This document shows positions 8,890 through 18,080 of a DNA stretch of 64,000 nucleotides, in pieces. The stretch spans positions 186,001-250,000 of the forward strand of contig BAHV02000021.1 of assembly GCA_000508965.1 (NCBI GenBank), written 5' to 3'. The DNA comes from Dielma sp000508965 (GTDB taxonomy: Bacteria > Bacillota_I > Bacilli_A > Erysipelotrichales > Erysipelotrichaceae). The stretch's first letter is position 1, and the number at the start of each line of letters is the position of its first letter. The notes below the pieces were generated by a model that was not told the DNA's origin, searched no databases, and saw nothing but the letters and a program-made list of their open reading frames with translations. Position numbers and translations under genes: made by a program.

Positions 8890-9062
8890 ACGAACTAAAA
8901 AAAGAGTGTCTGTCATCCAAGCTTTAGCTTTACAGGGCGTGGTTTGTTGACCATGAAATTGCATTAGACTACGCCTTGAACCGACGCAGTCTGCTAACCA
9001 ACGCATAGTGTCTCCACTATTTTGCGGCAGCAACCCATATCCCTGTAGTAGCCTCACCTACC
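8890..9062 (-). ncRNA. M-box (ykoK leader) magnesium riboswitch
   Basis: The minus-strand leader contains the M-box hallmarks TAGGTGAGGC (from 9060), then GGGTTGCTGCCGC and the GTGGAGACAC stem region. M-box RNAs fold around several Mg2+ ions and promote termination when Mg2+ is high. Here it is followed at once by a strong terminator and then mgtA, a standard target. The 3' edge is approximate. Confidence 0.88.
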
Positions 9063-9088
9063 ACATATTTATTTGTTTTACTCCTTCC

Positions 9089-9116
9089 ATTATATGCGCA
9101 AAGCGCAGAAAGTCAA
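9089..9116 (-). promoter_or_regulatory. Promoter of the M-box/mgtA transcript
   Basis: TTGACT (9116-9111), a 16-bp spacer and TATAAT (9094-9089) on the minus strand place the RNA start near 9081, about 20 bp before the M-box. Confidence 0.75.
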
Positions 9117-9159
9117 CTCATTCAAATTAAGAATTACATCTTCCCAAGCTTTCGTGCTG

Positions 9160-9387
9160 TTAATCATTAACCCTTTTTCCACAATGCTGACAATAATCGC
9201 CGCCGTTTCTGCCAAGATGTTTGCCGCAATGCGGACACTTAAAGAAAAGCAAATTACACACAACAGCAGAACCTTCTGCAAGAATGCCAAGCGGCAGAAA
9301 GAGGATATTGACATAACTCAGCAAAATTAAGATAAAACCGCCTATAAACAAACAATAAATCAATTTTACAGCATTCTTTGGTTTCAT
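9160..9387 (-). CDS. Small membrane protein with zinc-ribbon tail
   Basis: 75 residues. Two hydrophobic segments occupy about residues 7-42, followed by a C-terminal zinc ribbon with knuckles CPHCGKHLG and CQHCGK, probably cytosolic. The start chosen is ATG at 9387 because GGAGG lies 8 bp upstream; the earlier ATG at 9402 has no ribosome site. Similar short zinc-ribbon membrane proteins are widespread and uncharacterised. It is next to the mgtA promoter but reads as its own unit; the function is unknown. Confidence 0.7.
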   Translation of the reverse strand: MKPKNAVKLIYCLFIGGFILILLSYVNILFLPLGILAEGSAVVCNLLFFKCPHCGKHLGRNGGDYCQHCGKRVND

Positions 9388-9487
9388 TTCATGCACCTCC
9401 ATTGTTATGCGGAACGCTGTCTTGCCGCATTATTGCTTTTCTGAATTCAATAGACTAAAGACAGACTGTCAGACATACCTGTTCCTT

Positions 9488-10249
9488 TTAAATGTGAATA
9501 CTGAAATGTTCAAAGTCAAACTGTCCGTTTCCCTGCTTCAGCAAACCTTTCTCTTCAATCACCGTAAAACCCTCATCGATTTCATCGATTAACGTTACCG
9601 GTATGTCCAAAGCATAATGGGCAGGCAATAACCGTTTGACATTTAATGTTTTCACATGTTTTATCGAAGCCCTGAAAGCGATTGGATCCGTCGTTGGATA
9701 AAAAGCATAGAGACAGCCGGCATAGATCAGATCGCCAGAAAATAACTGCCCTCTTGCCTCATCATAATAACAGACATGACCCGGTGAATGGCCGGGAGCT
9801 GCCACTACCCGCAAATTTCTGCCGCCCAATTTTATTTCATCATCGTCATGCAGAATACGGGTTGGTTCACCCTGAAAAACCGTATAGGCTGATGGATCAA
9901 AGGATTTTGGAAAGTCACAGGGATCACGCAATAAATTAGCCTTTACCACTGATAGCGGAATCGGAAAATGCCGCAGCCAATCAGCTTCCTTTTCATGAAC
10001 CGCAATCTGATCAAATGCGTGATGCGAACCGATATGATCCCAATGCACATGTGTGGTCGCTGCCAGTATCGGCAGATTTGTCAGCTGTTTAGCGGCTGCA
10101 TGAATATTCTCCACACCCAAGCCGCTGTCTATCAGACAAGCTGATTCATCGCCAATTACCAGATAAGAATGCACCTGTTCCCAATGCTTATATTCACTGA
10201 TGGCATATGTCTGATCATCAATTTTTTCAATAGTAAACCAATCACTCAT
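9488..10249 (-). CDS. MBL-fold metallo-hydrolase
   Basis: 253 residues from ATG at 10249 (GGAG 9 bp upstream); an open frame continues upstream but overlaps a decayed gene. The metallo-beta-lactamase metal site is clear: THVHWDH (HxHxDH), GHSPGH and SGD, plus a late PAHY His. This is the glyoxalase II-like hydrolase group, cytosolic, with two metal ions and a thioester or phosphoester-type substrate that cannot be told from sequence. There is no signal peptide. It follows the remains of a TetR gene on the same strand, so it was perhaps once co-regulated with it. Confidence 0.85.
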   Translation of the reverse strand: MSDWFTIEKIDDQTYAISEYKHWEQVHSYLVIGDESACLIDSGLGVENIHAAAKQLTNLPILAATTHVHWDHIGSHHAFDQIAVHEKEADWLRHFPIPLSVVKANLLRDPCDFPKSFDPSAYTVFQGEPTRILHDDDEIKLGGRNLRVVAAPGHSPGHVCYYDEARGQLFSGDLIYAGCLYAFYPTTDPIAFRASIKHVKTLNVKRLLPAHYALDIPVTLIDEIDEGFTVIEEKGLLKQGNGQFDFEHFSIHI

Positions 10250-10341
10250 ACTGATTTTCTCCTGCAAATGTGCCTGCTGCGCACAGCATAATGTTTTTTT
10301 AATTGATTCCTCTAACGTTATACTGAACCTTTTTATAATTA

Positions 10342-10800
10342 TCACAGCGGTGTTTTCAAGCCTTCACACAGCCACTTTATACCCATGCCAGCCACCGCTT
10401 CGATATAAATATCACGGATAAAACTTAAACATTCATCAGAAAATTCCAATCCCTTCAGAGACCTCAAAGATAAACTGTGTCATTAAGTACCGTGCATCCT
10501 GATGAAAAACTGACCCAGCATATCGCGGCCTAGATAATCTAAATTATTTCGGCATACCGCCTCATTCTATTCAATATAATTCAACAGGCTAAGCATGCCA
10601 TCCTTTCATGACTGACTTTGATCGTCCTTTGCCTGCTTCCTGTTCAAATAACCAGCCGGCGTCATCATATCATGACAATGATAATAAAAAAGTCTGCCGG
10701 TTTACATGACATTCAGTGATGATTTCTTTAACCGTAATCGTATTATTGCTTATGTTTCAGCTGTTCCTTCAAAGCAGCAGTAAGTTATGTTTTAATTTTT
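10342..10800 (-). pseudogene. Decayed TetR-family regulator
   Basis: Pieces of a TetR protein of the DhaS-like type can be read in different frames on the minus strand. There is a helix-turn-helix piece, ITVKEIITECHVNRQTF (about 10700), a middle piece containing RNNLDYLGRDMLGQFF interrupted by an in-frame TAG (about 10520-10590), and a C-terminal piece from LEFSDECLSFIRDIYIEA to GIKWLCEGLKTPL ending at a TGA (10342-10344). At least two frameshifts and one stop break it. It sits divergent to the MMPL gene, where a local repressor gene would be expected. Confidence 0.7.
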
Positions 10801-10876
10801 AGTGATATTTCGCTATGTTTCATAGCTTTCTCATGAATAGTATATCACTTGCATAACCGTTATACAAATGCTTCAT

Positions 10877-10896
10877 TTTGTCTAAATTCAGACAAA
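10877..10896. promoter_or_regulatory. Inverted repeat, possible TetR operator
   Basis: TTTGTCT and AGACAAA are a perfect 7-bp inverted repeat spaced by 6 bp, between the dead TetR gene and the MMPL gene. Spacing and position suit a TetR-type operator (inference). The truncated tetR at 16891 may be the surviving partial partner. Confidence 0.4.
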
Positions 10897-11045
10897 TCAA
10901 AAAAGTTGTCGATTTTCTTCATGTCATGGCTGTGCTAGTATACATTCATAAAAGAATTATTATCAGCAATTATTCAAGGATTAATTGCTGATTCAATAGA
11001 TAACGATGATTAAAAATCGCATCTTTTATCAAGGGAGGAATGGGT

Positions 11046-13499
11046 TTGAAAAAGGAAACAGAAAAAGCAAAGCCAGGTTTTGTGGAAACTGCTGCGGCTT
11101 TTATTGTTGATAAACGGAATGGTTTCTTCCTGGCATTCATCGGTTTTGCCATTTTTTGTGTTTTTTCCGCAGGCTGGGTTCAAGTCAATGATGATCTGAC
11201 ATCTTATTTACCGGCAGAAACAGAGACACGACAGGGCTTGACGATCATGGATGAGGAGTTTGTTACGTTTGGCAGTGCCGAGGTCATGGTTGATAACCTC
11301 ACCATCCAACAGGCAGTTAAAATAAGTGATGAATTAACTGAAATCCAAGGTGTTAAGAGTGTGGATTTTGATGACAGTGAGGCGCATTTTAATAATGCGT
11401 CAGCGTTATTTTCTGTCACCTTTGATGGTGAAAGCGATGATGAAATCAGTATTCAGGCAATGAATAAAATTAAAGCGCTGTTGGTTGATGAAGATGTGTA
11501 TATCGTCAGCGAGGTAGGCAGCTCACAGTCTGATGAAATTGCTTCTGAAATGAATGTGGTAATGATTATTGCCATTGTGATCATAATCGCCGTTTTGCTG
11601 TTTACTTCGCATACTTATATGGAAATACCGGTGCTGCTGATTACTTTCGCTGCTGCCGCAATTTTAAATATGGGTACTAATTTCATTTTTGGTGAAATCT
11701 CCTTCGTATCCAATTCGATCGCGGTTGTGCTGCAGCTGGCACTGGCCTTAGATTACGCGATTATCCTTTGTCACCGATATTCTGAAGAAAGAACAACAAA
11801 ACCGGCCAGAGAGGCAGTGATTACCGCGTTAAGCAAGGCGATACCGGAAATATCCGGAAGCTGCCTGACAACAATTTCCGGCTTGATTGCCATGATGTTT
11901 ATGCAGTTTAAAATCGGTTATGATATGGGATTGGTTTTAATTAAAGCAATCCTGTTCAGTATTCTTTGTGTCTTTACGCTGATGCCGGGGCTTTTAATGC
12001 TGTTTAGTCCATGGATCGATAAAACCCACCACCGCAGCTTTGTGCCTAAGATCAGTGCTTGGGGGAAGCTGACGGTAAAGACGAAGAAGATCGTACCGCC
12101 GATATTTGTACTCTTGCTAATCGGTGCTTTTATTTTCTCTAACCGCTGTCCTTATGTGTATGGATACAGCACGCTGACGACTGCAAAACAGAATGAAAGT
12201 CAAATTGCCGCTGATAAGATCGAAGCTAATTTCGGCAGTACCAACATGATGGCGCTGCTTGTGCCAAGAGGCGATTATAAAACTGAAGCCAAATTGCTTG
12301 CCAAGCTGGAAGCGATGGAACCCGTCCAGTCAGTGATGGGACTTGCTAATATTGAGGCCATGGACGGTTATGTATTGACAGATACGTTATCACCGCGCCA
12401 GTTTGCGGAGCTGACGGATTTGGATATTGAAGTTGCCCGTCTGCTTTATGGCGCTTATGCTGCGGATCAGAAAACATATGGTCAGATTGTCAGCGGCATT
12501 GATAATTACAGCGTTCCTTTAATTGATATGTTTATGTTCCTCTATGATCAGAAAGAAGCGGGTTATGTAAGCCTGGCAGCCGATTTAGATGAAGAACTTG
12601 AGGATATTCATAATCAGCTGACAGATGCTCAGATGCAGCTTTTGGGTGAACATTACAGCCGTATTCTGATCTATCTTGATCTGCCTGAAGAAAGCCCTGA
12701 AACATTTGCTTTTCTGCAGGAGATTCATCAGTGTGCAAAGCAGTTTTATGATTCTGATGATCTCTATCTCGTCGGCAATTCAACAAATGATTATGATCTC
12801 TCCGCTTCCTTCAGCAAGGATAATATCTTGATCAGTATCTTATCGGCAGTCTTTGTAATTATTGTATTACTGTTTACCTTCAAATCAGCGGGTCTGCCAA
12901 TCTTACTGATTCTGGTAATTCAAGGCAGTATCTGGATGAATTTCTCCTTCCCTTATCTCAGCAAAACCAATCTCTTCTTTATGAGCTATCTTGTTGTCAG
13001 TTCAATTCAGATGGGTGCCAACATCGATTATGCCATCGTCATAACCAATCGCTACACTTCACTGAAAAAGGAAATGCCGATTGCGGACGCGATGGTTGAG
13101 GCACTGAATCAGGCATTTCCAACCATTGTAACCTCCGGCATGATGCTGGCATCAGCGGGTACTCTGATTGGTCAGCTTTCCAGTGATCCGGCGATTTCTT
13201 CCATCGGTACATGTCTGGGCCGCGGTACGATCCTTTCCATTCTCTTAGTTATGGGAGTTCTGCCGCAGATTTTGATGCTGGGTGATATGATCATAGAAAA
13301 AACCGCGTTCACATTGAAAAAGCCATCCCGCCTGCAGACACAGACTGGATCAATTAAAATGAACGGTCATGTACGCGGCTATGTTTCCGGTATGATTGAC
13401 GCTGATTTCAAAGGCACGTTACAAGGTACGATCAGCGCTGCGATCGAAGCCGGTAAGATTGAGACAGCGAGTGAGGTGATTGACGATGAAGAGGCTTAA
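11046..13499 (+). CDS. MMPL/RND-family membrane exporter
   Basis: About 817 residues with two repeated halves, each one helix, a large outside loop and a five-helix bundle, as in MmpL/YdfJ proton-driven exporters of lipids or hydrophobic compounds. The first half carries LALALDYAIILCHRY, the second QMGANIDYAIVITNRY; the Asp-Tyr pair is the proton-relay signature. The C-terminal about 80 residues are soluble. The start is taken as TTG at 11046 since GGAGG is 7 bp away; ATG at 11040 is only 1 bp from it. The next gene overlaps its end, so the two are translationally coupled and likely work together. Confidence 0.9.
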   Translation: MKKETEKAKPGFVETAAAFIVDKRNGFFLAFIGFAIFCVFSAGWVQVNDDLTSYLPAETETRQGLTIMDEEFVTFGSAEVMVDNLTIQQAVKISDELTEIQGVKSVDFDDSEAHFNNASALFSVTFDGESDDEISIQAMNKIKALLVDEDVYIVSEVGSSQSDEIASEMNVVMIIAIVIIIAVLLFTSHTYMEIPVLLITFAAAAILNMGTNFIFGEISFVSNSIAVVLQLALALDYAIILCHRYSEERTTKPAREAVITALSKAIPEISGSCLTTISGLIAMMFMQFKIGYDMGLVLIKAILFSILCVFTLMPGLLMLFSPWIDKTHHRSFVPKISAWGKLTVKTKKIVPPIFVLLLIGAFIFSNRCPYVYGYSTLTTAKQNESQIAADKIEANFGSTNMMALLVPRGDYKTEAKLLAKLEAMEPVQSVMGLANIEAMDGYVLTDTLSPRQFAELTDLDIEVARLLYGAYAADQKTYGQIVSGIDNYSVPLIDMFMFLYDQKEAGYVSLAADLDEELEDIHNQLTDAQMQLLGEHYSRILIYLDLPEESPETFAFLQEIHQCAKQFYDSDDLYLVGNSTNDYDLSASFSKDNILISILSAVFVIIVLLFTFKSAGLPILLILVIQGSIWMNFSFPYLSKTNLFFMSYLVVSSIQMGANIDYAIVITNRYTSLKKEMPIADAMVEALNQAFPTIVTSGMMLASAGTLIGQLSSDPAISSIGTCLGRGTILSILLVMGVLPQILMLGDMIIEKTAFTLKKPSRLQTQTGSIKMNGHVRGYVSGMIDADFKGTLQGTISAAIEAGKIETASEVIDDEEA

Positions 13500-16400
13500 A
13501 CAATGGTTTTGTATATTCAGCGCATTAATGATGATCTTTGCTTTATTTCCACAGAAACTGCAGGCAGAAACGGAAATTATGCATATCGATTCCATTGAAG
13601 ATTTTAATGAATTCGTGCAATTAAGCAGGCTTGATGCATGGTCGCGCAATAAAAGTATCTATCTGGACTGCAATCTTGATTTCACGGAACAAGAATTTAC
13701 ACCCGTCCCCATTTTCAGCGGTATGTTTGATGGGCAGGGGCATACAATTACCGGCATTCAAATTGACGCCAATGAACCAACTAAGGGTTTATTCCGCATC
13801 ATAGAGGCTGAGGGTACAGTTCAAAATCTCAATGTTTCACTGACGATTGCCGCTGATGAAGGGCGGCAGATTTTCGGCGGTATCGCCGGGGAAAATTATG
13901 GGCGGATCATTAATTGCAAGTTTTACGGCAATATCTATGGCGATGCGATCATCGGCGGCATTGCCGGTATTAATCAGGACAGCGGCAGAATTGCCAACTG
14001 CGAGGTATCCGGGACGCTGGGCGGTGAAAAGTATACCGGCGGCATCAGCGGTGAGAATTTCGGCAGTATTATAAAATGTGTAAATCGCTGCCGAATCAAC
14101 ACATCCGCAAAAGAAAACACGCTGGATCTGGATAATCTTGATTTGAATCAATTAGAATCCTTTAATAACGTGAAGCCGATCAATACTCATACGGATACCG
14201 GCGGTATCAGCGGTTATTCTTCAGGCATCATTCAAAGCTGTATCAATTATGCGATGATCGGTTATCCGCATATGGGTTATAATATCGGCGGCATTGTCGG
14301 ACGGCAGTCCGGTTACTTATCCGGCTGCAGCAATTACGGACATATTTTCGGCCGTAAGGATGTCGGCGGTATCGTCGGACAGATGGAACCGGCCTTTATC
14401 CAACAGGTTTCCCGAAATCAGCTGCAAAGTCTTGGCGATGAACTGGATAAACTGCAGCTGATGATCGATAATGCCATGAATCATGCCGATGCTTCATCCT
14501 CCGTGATCAGTACGGAAATTAATACTCTCGCAAATTACGCAGACGCGGCGGCCGACAGTTCAAAACGAGTTTTAGATCAAAGTGCCGATTTTATCGATTC
14601 CACAATTGAAACCATCAATGATACAAGCACTTTAATCGTCGAAGCACTCGATCGTCTTGATCCAATCATCAAAAAATTAAAAATCACCTCTGATTCATTC
14701 AGTCAGACTTGTTCTCAATTAGAAAAAGCTATCAAAGAGCTGCAAATCGTCTCTGAGGACAGCGGTGCTGTCATTCATCAAGTCAATCTGGCTCTCGATG
14801 ATTTAAAAAAGGCAAATCAAGCCTTAGCTAGTGCTGCCGATAAGCTTGAAAAGGCTATGCAGCTATTGAGTGACGCGGCGGCCAGCGGTGATCAGGAAAA
14901 AATAAATGAAGCGCTGAACCGACTGAATGAGGGAATGCAGGAATTAAGTGATGCCGCGCGCCAAGGCAGTGACGCGATGAAGCGGTTTGCCGATGCGATG
15001 AAGGGGAGCGGTAATGCATCTGACGCGCTTGAAGAGCTGTCACTTTCCTTATCAGCGATGAGTGATGCAATCACTAAAACCAATCACGCACTAAAGACAC
15101 TGCTTGATGAAATCGACTGGACTAAGGTTTCAGAAGCGTTAAATGAAGCGTCCAAAGCACTGGCTGATGTCCAAAAGGCAAGCGGTGATTTTAATGAAGC
15201 GTTAAAGAAATTAGGGTCTGCGCTTGATGAATTAGAAGCACTCAATGATGATTTAGAACCATTATATACTCAGCTGAGAAGAACCACACGCAGTCTGGAA
15301 ACAACAAGTGATGATTTTTCTGATATGGTTCGTGAGATACGCAAGCAAGTCCAAGCACTGGCCGATAAGGAGCCAATACAGTTCACACGCTGGCCCGAAG
15401 GATATCAGCAGGACAGCAATCAGCTTCATGCTGATATCAGCAGCATATCCGCTTCCCTAAAATCATTAAATCAGGAAGTTGAACATTCTTCAAAAACATT
15501 GACAGCCGATATCCGTGCGATCAGTGATCAGTTTAATGTCATTATGCATCTAATGATCGAAGCTCTTTCTCAACCGGATACAATAAGCAATGTCTTTGAA
15601 GATACCTCAGATCAGGATATAGATGCCACAACCAACGGTAAGGTTGCCGATTCAGTCAATTACGATATTGTGGAAGGCGATGTTAATATTGGCGGCATTG
15701 CCGGTTCAATGGCCGTCGAATTTGATCTTGATCCCGAAGATGATTTATCAGCGGCTTCCGATAAGCTGAATTACCGTTATGAAACTAAAGCCGTCATGAG
15801 CGGCTGTATCAATAAAGGTTCAGTCATTGCGAAAAAGAATCATGTCGGCGGTTTAGTTGGACGCCTTGATTTAGGTACGGTCAGCCAATGTGAAGGCTAC
15901 GGCATTGTAGAAAGTACAAGCGGTGATTATGTCGGAGGCATTGCCGGATATGCCGATGCCAAGATTCAGCAATGTGTCGTAAAAGCTGAATTAAAAGGAA
16001 ATAATTATATCGGTGGCATTGCCGGCAGTGCCGGAACGCTCATTGATTCCTATGCCTTAATCAAAGTCAGTGAAGGGATTGGCCGCATCGGTGCGATTGC
16101 CGGAGCTTCAAACAAGCATAGTCAAATCAGCGGCAATTATTTTGTTGATACTGGCTACGCCGGAATTGACGGTATCAGCTATGCGGGAATCGCCCAACCA
16201 ATCGAATATCAAGCCCTGAAAGAGCTGAATAAACTGCCTGGCGCTTTCTTTGATTTTACTTTGACCTTTAAGGTAGAGAATCAGACAATCAAAACCGTTT
16301 CATTTGATTTCAACGAAGATTTAAGCACGCTGACGCTGCCCAAAATTCCTGAAAAGACTGGTTATTATGCCAGCTGGCCTGCATTTGATTATCATCGCAT

Positions 16401-16839
16401 GAAATTTTCAGAAGTGCTGACGGCGCAGTATCAGCCATTGATCAGCGTCCTCGCCAGTGATGTCTGCATTGATGAAAAACCGTTGGTTTTAGCACAGGGT
16501 GCGTTTACCGATCAGGATTCATTGACAATTAATCAGTTTAAGGCAGATGATGATTGCTGGCAAGTACAATTAACAGCCAAGCAAAGTGAAAACATCACAT
16601 TAAGACTTTTAAAACCCGTTGACGGCAAGGTTAGCTTATGGGTCTTAAACGATGCGGGAGAATGGGTTTCTAAGCCATTTACTGACTGCGGTAGCTATCT
16701 TCAAATCGATATGGAAGGCAGTGAACTGATTTTCTGCATCACATCTAAAAAAAGCTATACTCTCCTATTTGCCGGCGGCCTGATGCTTATACTGCTGTCT
16801 CTATTCATCATTAAAAAGCGCCGTTTGCACACCCATTGA
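13486..16839 (+). CDS. Secreted GLUG-repeat/coiled-coil surface protein
   Basis: 1117 residues from ATG at 13486 (AGGTG upstream, overlapping the exporter gene by 14 bp). A signal peptide is clear (KRLKQWFCIFSALMMIFAL, cut near residue 27). GLUG-like repeats of the GGIAGxNxGxIxxC type fill about 60-300 and 730-910, and a long heptad-rich coiled coil fills about 305-720. Near the C-terminus is one membrane helix followed by KKRR. It should be anchored outside the membrane beside the MMPL exporter, perhaps as a periplasm-like extension or scaffold (inference). Paired Cys occur within the GLUG repeats. No enzyme domain was seen. Confidence 0.8.
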   Translation: MKRLKQWFCIFSALMMIFALFPQKLQAETEIMHIDSIEDFNEFVQLSRLDAWSRNKSIYLDCNLDFTEQEFTPVPIFSGMFDGQGHTITGIQIDANEPTKGLFRIIEAEGTVQNLNVSLTIAADEGRQIFGGIAGENYGRIINCKFYGNIYGDAIIGGIAGINQDSGRIANCEVSGTLGGEKYTGGISGENFGSIIKCVNRCRINTSAKENTLDLDNLDLNQLESFNNVKPINTHTDTGGISGYSSGIIQSCINYAMIGYPHMGYNIGGIVGRQSGYLSGCSNYGHIFGRKDVGGIVGQMEPAFIQQVSRNQLQSLGDELDKLQLMIDNAMNHADASSSVISTEINTLANYADAAADSSKRVLDQSADFIDSTIETINDTSTLIVEALDRLDPIIKKLKITSDSFSQTCSQLEKAIKELQIVSEDSGAVIHQVNLALDDLKKANQALASAADKLEKAMQLLSDAAASGDQEKINEALNRLNEGMQELSDAARQGSDAMKRFADAMKGSGNASDALEELSLSLSAMSDAITKTNHALKTLLDEIDWTKVSEALNEASKALADVQKASGDFNEALKKLGSALDELEALNDDLEPLYTQLRRTTRSLETTSDDFSDMVREIRKQVQALADKEPIQFTRWPEGYQQDSNQLHADISSISASLKSLNQEVEHSSKTLTADIRAISDQFNVIMHLMIEALSQPDTISNVFEDTSDQDIDATTNGKVADSVNYDIVEGDVNIGGIAGSMAVEFDLDPEDDLSAASDKLNYRYETKAVMSGCINKGSVIAKKNHVGGLVGRLDLGTVSQCEGYGIVESTSGDYVGGIAGYADAKIQQCVVKAELKGNNYIGGIAGSAGTLIDSYALIKVSEGIGRIGAIAGASNKHSQISGNYFVDTGYAGIDGISYAGIAQPIEYQALKELNKLPGAFFDFTLTFKVENQTIKTVSFDFNEDLSTLTLPKIPEKTGYYASWPAFDYHRMKFSEVLTAQYQPLISVLASDVCIDEKPLVLAQGAFTDQDSLTINQFKADDDCWQVQLTAKQSENITLRLLKPVDGKVSLWVLNDAGEWVSKPFTDCGSYLQIDMEGSELIFCITSKKSYTLLFAGGLMLILLSLFIIKKRRLHTH

Positions 16840-16890
16840 CCCTCTGCCTTAATTAGACATTTAATATTCAATAAAATCAAGGAGACAGCC

Positions 16891-17109
16891 ATGCCGATTA
16901 ATAAGAAAGAAGTGATTGCTGATGCCTTTGTATCACTGGCACAGCGTAAAAATGCCGATAAAATAACCGTCAAAGACCTTGTGGAAGCATGTGGAATTTC
17001 ACGTCAGACATTTTATTATCATTTTCAGGATATTTTGGAAGTAATCGAATGGTCAATGCAGCCGGCGATGCAGGAAATGCTTGCCAGCGTATTTCAATCA
17101 GCAGACTAA
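16891..17109 (+). pseudogene. TetR-family regulator truncated after the helix-turn-helix
   Basis: 72 residues where TetR proteins usually have about 180-200. The DNA-binding half is intact (KITVKDLVEACGISRQTFYY) and is followed by the DhaS-like FQDILEVIEW, then a stop in QSAD*. No continuation of the ligand/dimer domain was found downstream; the opposite strand there matches a PAS domain. It has a good ribosome site (AAGGAGACAG) and could still make a short DNA-binding peptide. Its helix-turn-helix closely resembles the dead regulator at 10.7 kb, so the two flank the MMPL/GLUG pair. Confidence 0.7.
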
Positions 17110-17114
17110 AAAAA

Positions 17115-17318
17115 GGTCTCACTTCGGCACAATCAGACAACAAGCTGTCCTTATCCAACACCCATATGGGTTTGCCGCTCTTACGTAAAATCCGAACTTC
17201 AAGTTTAATATCATTGGCTTTTTCAGCTGTTCATGAATCATTGACAGCATCATAGAACGAACATTGGGATAAACACGATAAAGCTCGATCAGTTAATCTG
17301 AAGCAAGTGCTGCCTGCT
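17115..17318 (-). pseudogene. Remnant of a PAS-domain protein
   Basis: The minus strand encodes a piece LIELYRVYPNVRSMML preceded by an in-frame TAA, then after a frameshift EVRILRKSGKPIWVLDKD. That order, with charged residues then G-K/R-x-I-W-V, is the end of a PAS sensor domain. There is no start, no flanking domain and two lesions, so this is a leftover fragment. It overlaps nothing else convincing. Confidence 0.45.
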
Positions 17319-17403
17319 TCAGATTTACTTATTCCCGCTTCCCGCATGCCCTTGACAACATAAATAAGTAGTAGCTATGTTAGTTTATCAAACAATTTAT
17401 AGT

Positions 17404-17439
17404 CAAAAAAGAAGCTATTCCTGAATCAGAAATAGCTCC
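17404..17439 (-). terminator. Terminator of the cellobiose-type PTS operon
   Basis: On the minus strand GAGCTATT and AATAGCTTC flank an 11-nt loop and run into TTTTTT, 12 bp after the IIA stop. Confidence 0.85.
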
Positions 17440-17450
17440 TAACTGGTTGT

Positions 17451-17777
17451 CTATTTTTCTTTTTTTAGCTGAGCGACTTCTTTCTGCAAGGCGATTATTT
17501 CAAGCAGATATTCCCTTGAAATCTCGGCATTCATCAATTGATCCTCAGCATGGATCAGCAGCAGTGTCGGTGTCACAGCTTCATTATTCGCTTCTTTTTG
17601 AATCAGCTGGGTATGCACCTTGTGAGCCTCAATAAACAACTCCTGCCCTTCTTTTAATAATAATTCCGCTTTCTCAAAATCACCGGCTTTTACCGCTTGC
17701 AGTGCCTCATAACATTTAGCCTTCGCGCTGCCCGCATAGCTGATAATCTGAAAACTTACATTTTCTAATGCTTCCAC
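17451..17777 (-). CDS. PTS lactose/cellobiose-type IIA
   Basis: 108 residues, an all-alpha IIA of the Lac/Chb family (usual length about 105). It accepts phosphate from HPr on the His in LIHAEDQLMNA (about 78) and passes it to IIB. It is the last gene of the operon, its start overlapping the IIB stop by one base. The cytosolic trimer partner is the IIB just upstream. The sugar is probably a beta-glucoside, as judged from the GH1 enzyme in the operon. Confidence 0.92.
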   Translation of the reverse strand: MEALENVSFQIISYAGSAKAKCYEALQAVKAGDFEKAELLLKEGQELFIEAHKVHTQLIQKEANNEAVTPTLLLIHAEDQLMNAEISREYLLEIIALQKEVAQLKKEK

Positions 17778-18079
17778 TATTCATCCCCCATTAGTTTTAA
17801 TGCCTGAAGCAATACTTTTTTACCATCCATTAAACCGTATGCCATCATATCAATTGCGTCTATCGGACAGCTGACATACTGTGCCACATCACTTTTACGA
17901 TAAGAAACCTGCGGTCCTAGCAGCACACAGTCAGCATCTTTTGCCACATTAGCCGCTGAATCGATTGAAAACGCGTCAATATCAAATTCTTTGCCGATGG
18001 AAGCAGCGTGAGCTTTCATTTTATTAACTAAAATACTTGTTGACATACCGCCGGCACATAATAAAACAATTTTTTTCAT
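17777..18079 (-). CDS. PTS cellobiose-type IIB
   Basis: 100 residues. The phosphorylated Cys is in the N-terminal loop LCAGGMSTSILVNKM, the signature of Lac/Chb IIB domains. It hands phosphate from IIA to the incoming sugar on IIC. It sits 1 bp after the IIC gene and overlaps IIA by one base, so the three are made in step. Confidence 0.93.
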   Translation of the reverse strand: MKKIVLLCAGGMSTSILVNKMKAHAASIGKEFDIDAFSIDSAANVAKDADCVLLGPQVSYRKSDVAQYVSCPIDAIDMMAYGLMDGKKVLLQALKLMGDE

Positions 18080-18080
18080 A

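Noticed and set aside
8830..9057. Long minus-strand ORF upstream of the 35-codon leader ORF
   Set aside because: It starts inside the M-box and crosses the terminator; only the last 35 codons have a ribosome site.
13837..14151. Antisense ORFs inside the GLUG gene
   Set aside because: Mirror images of a repetitive, biased coding sequence; no ribosome sites.
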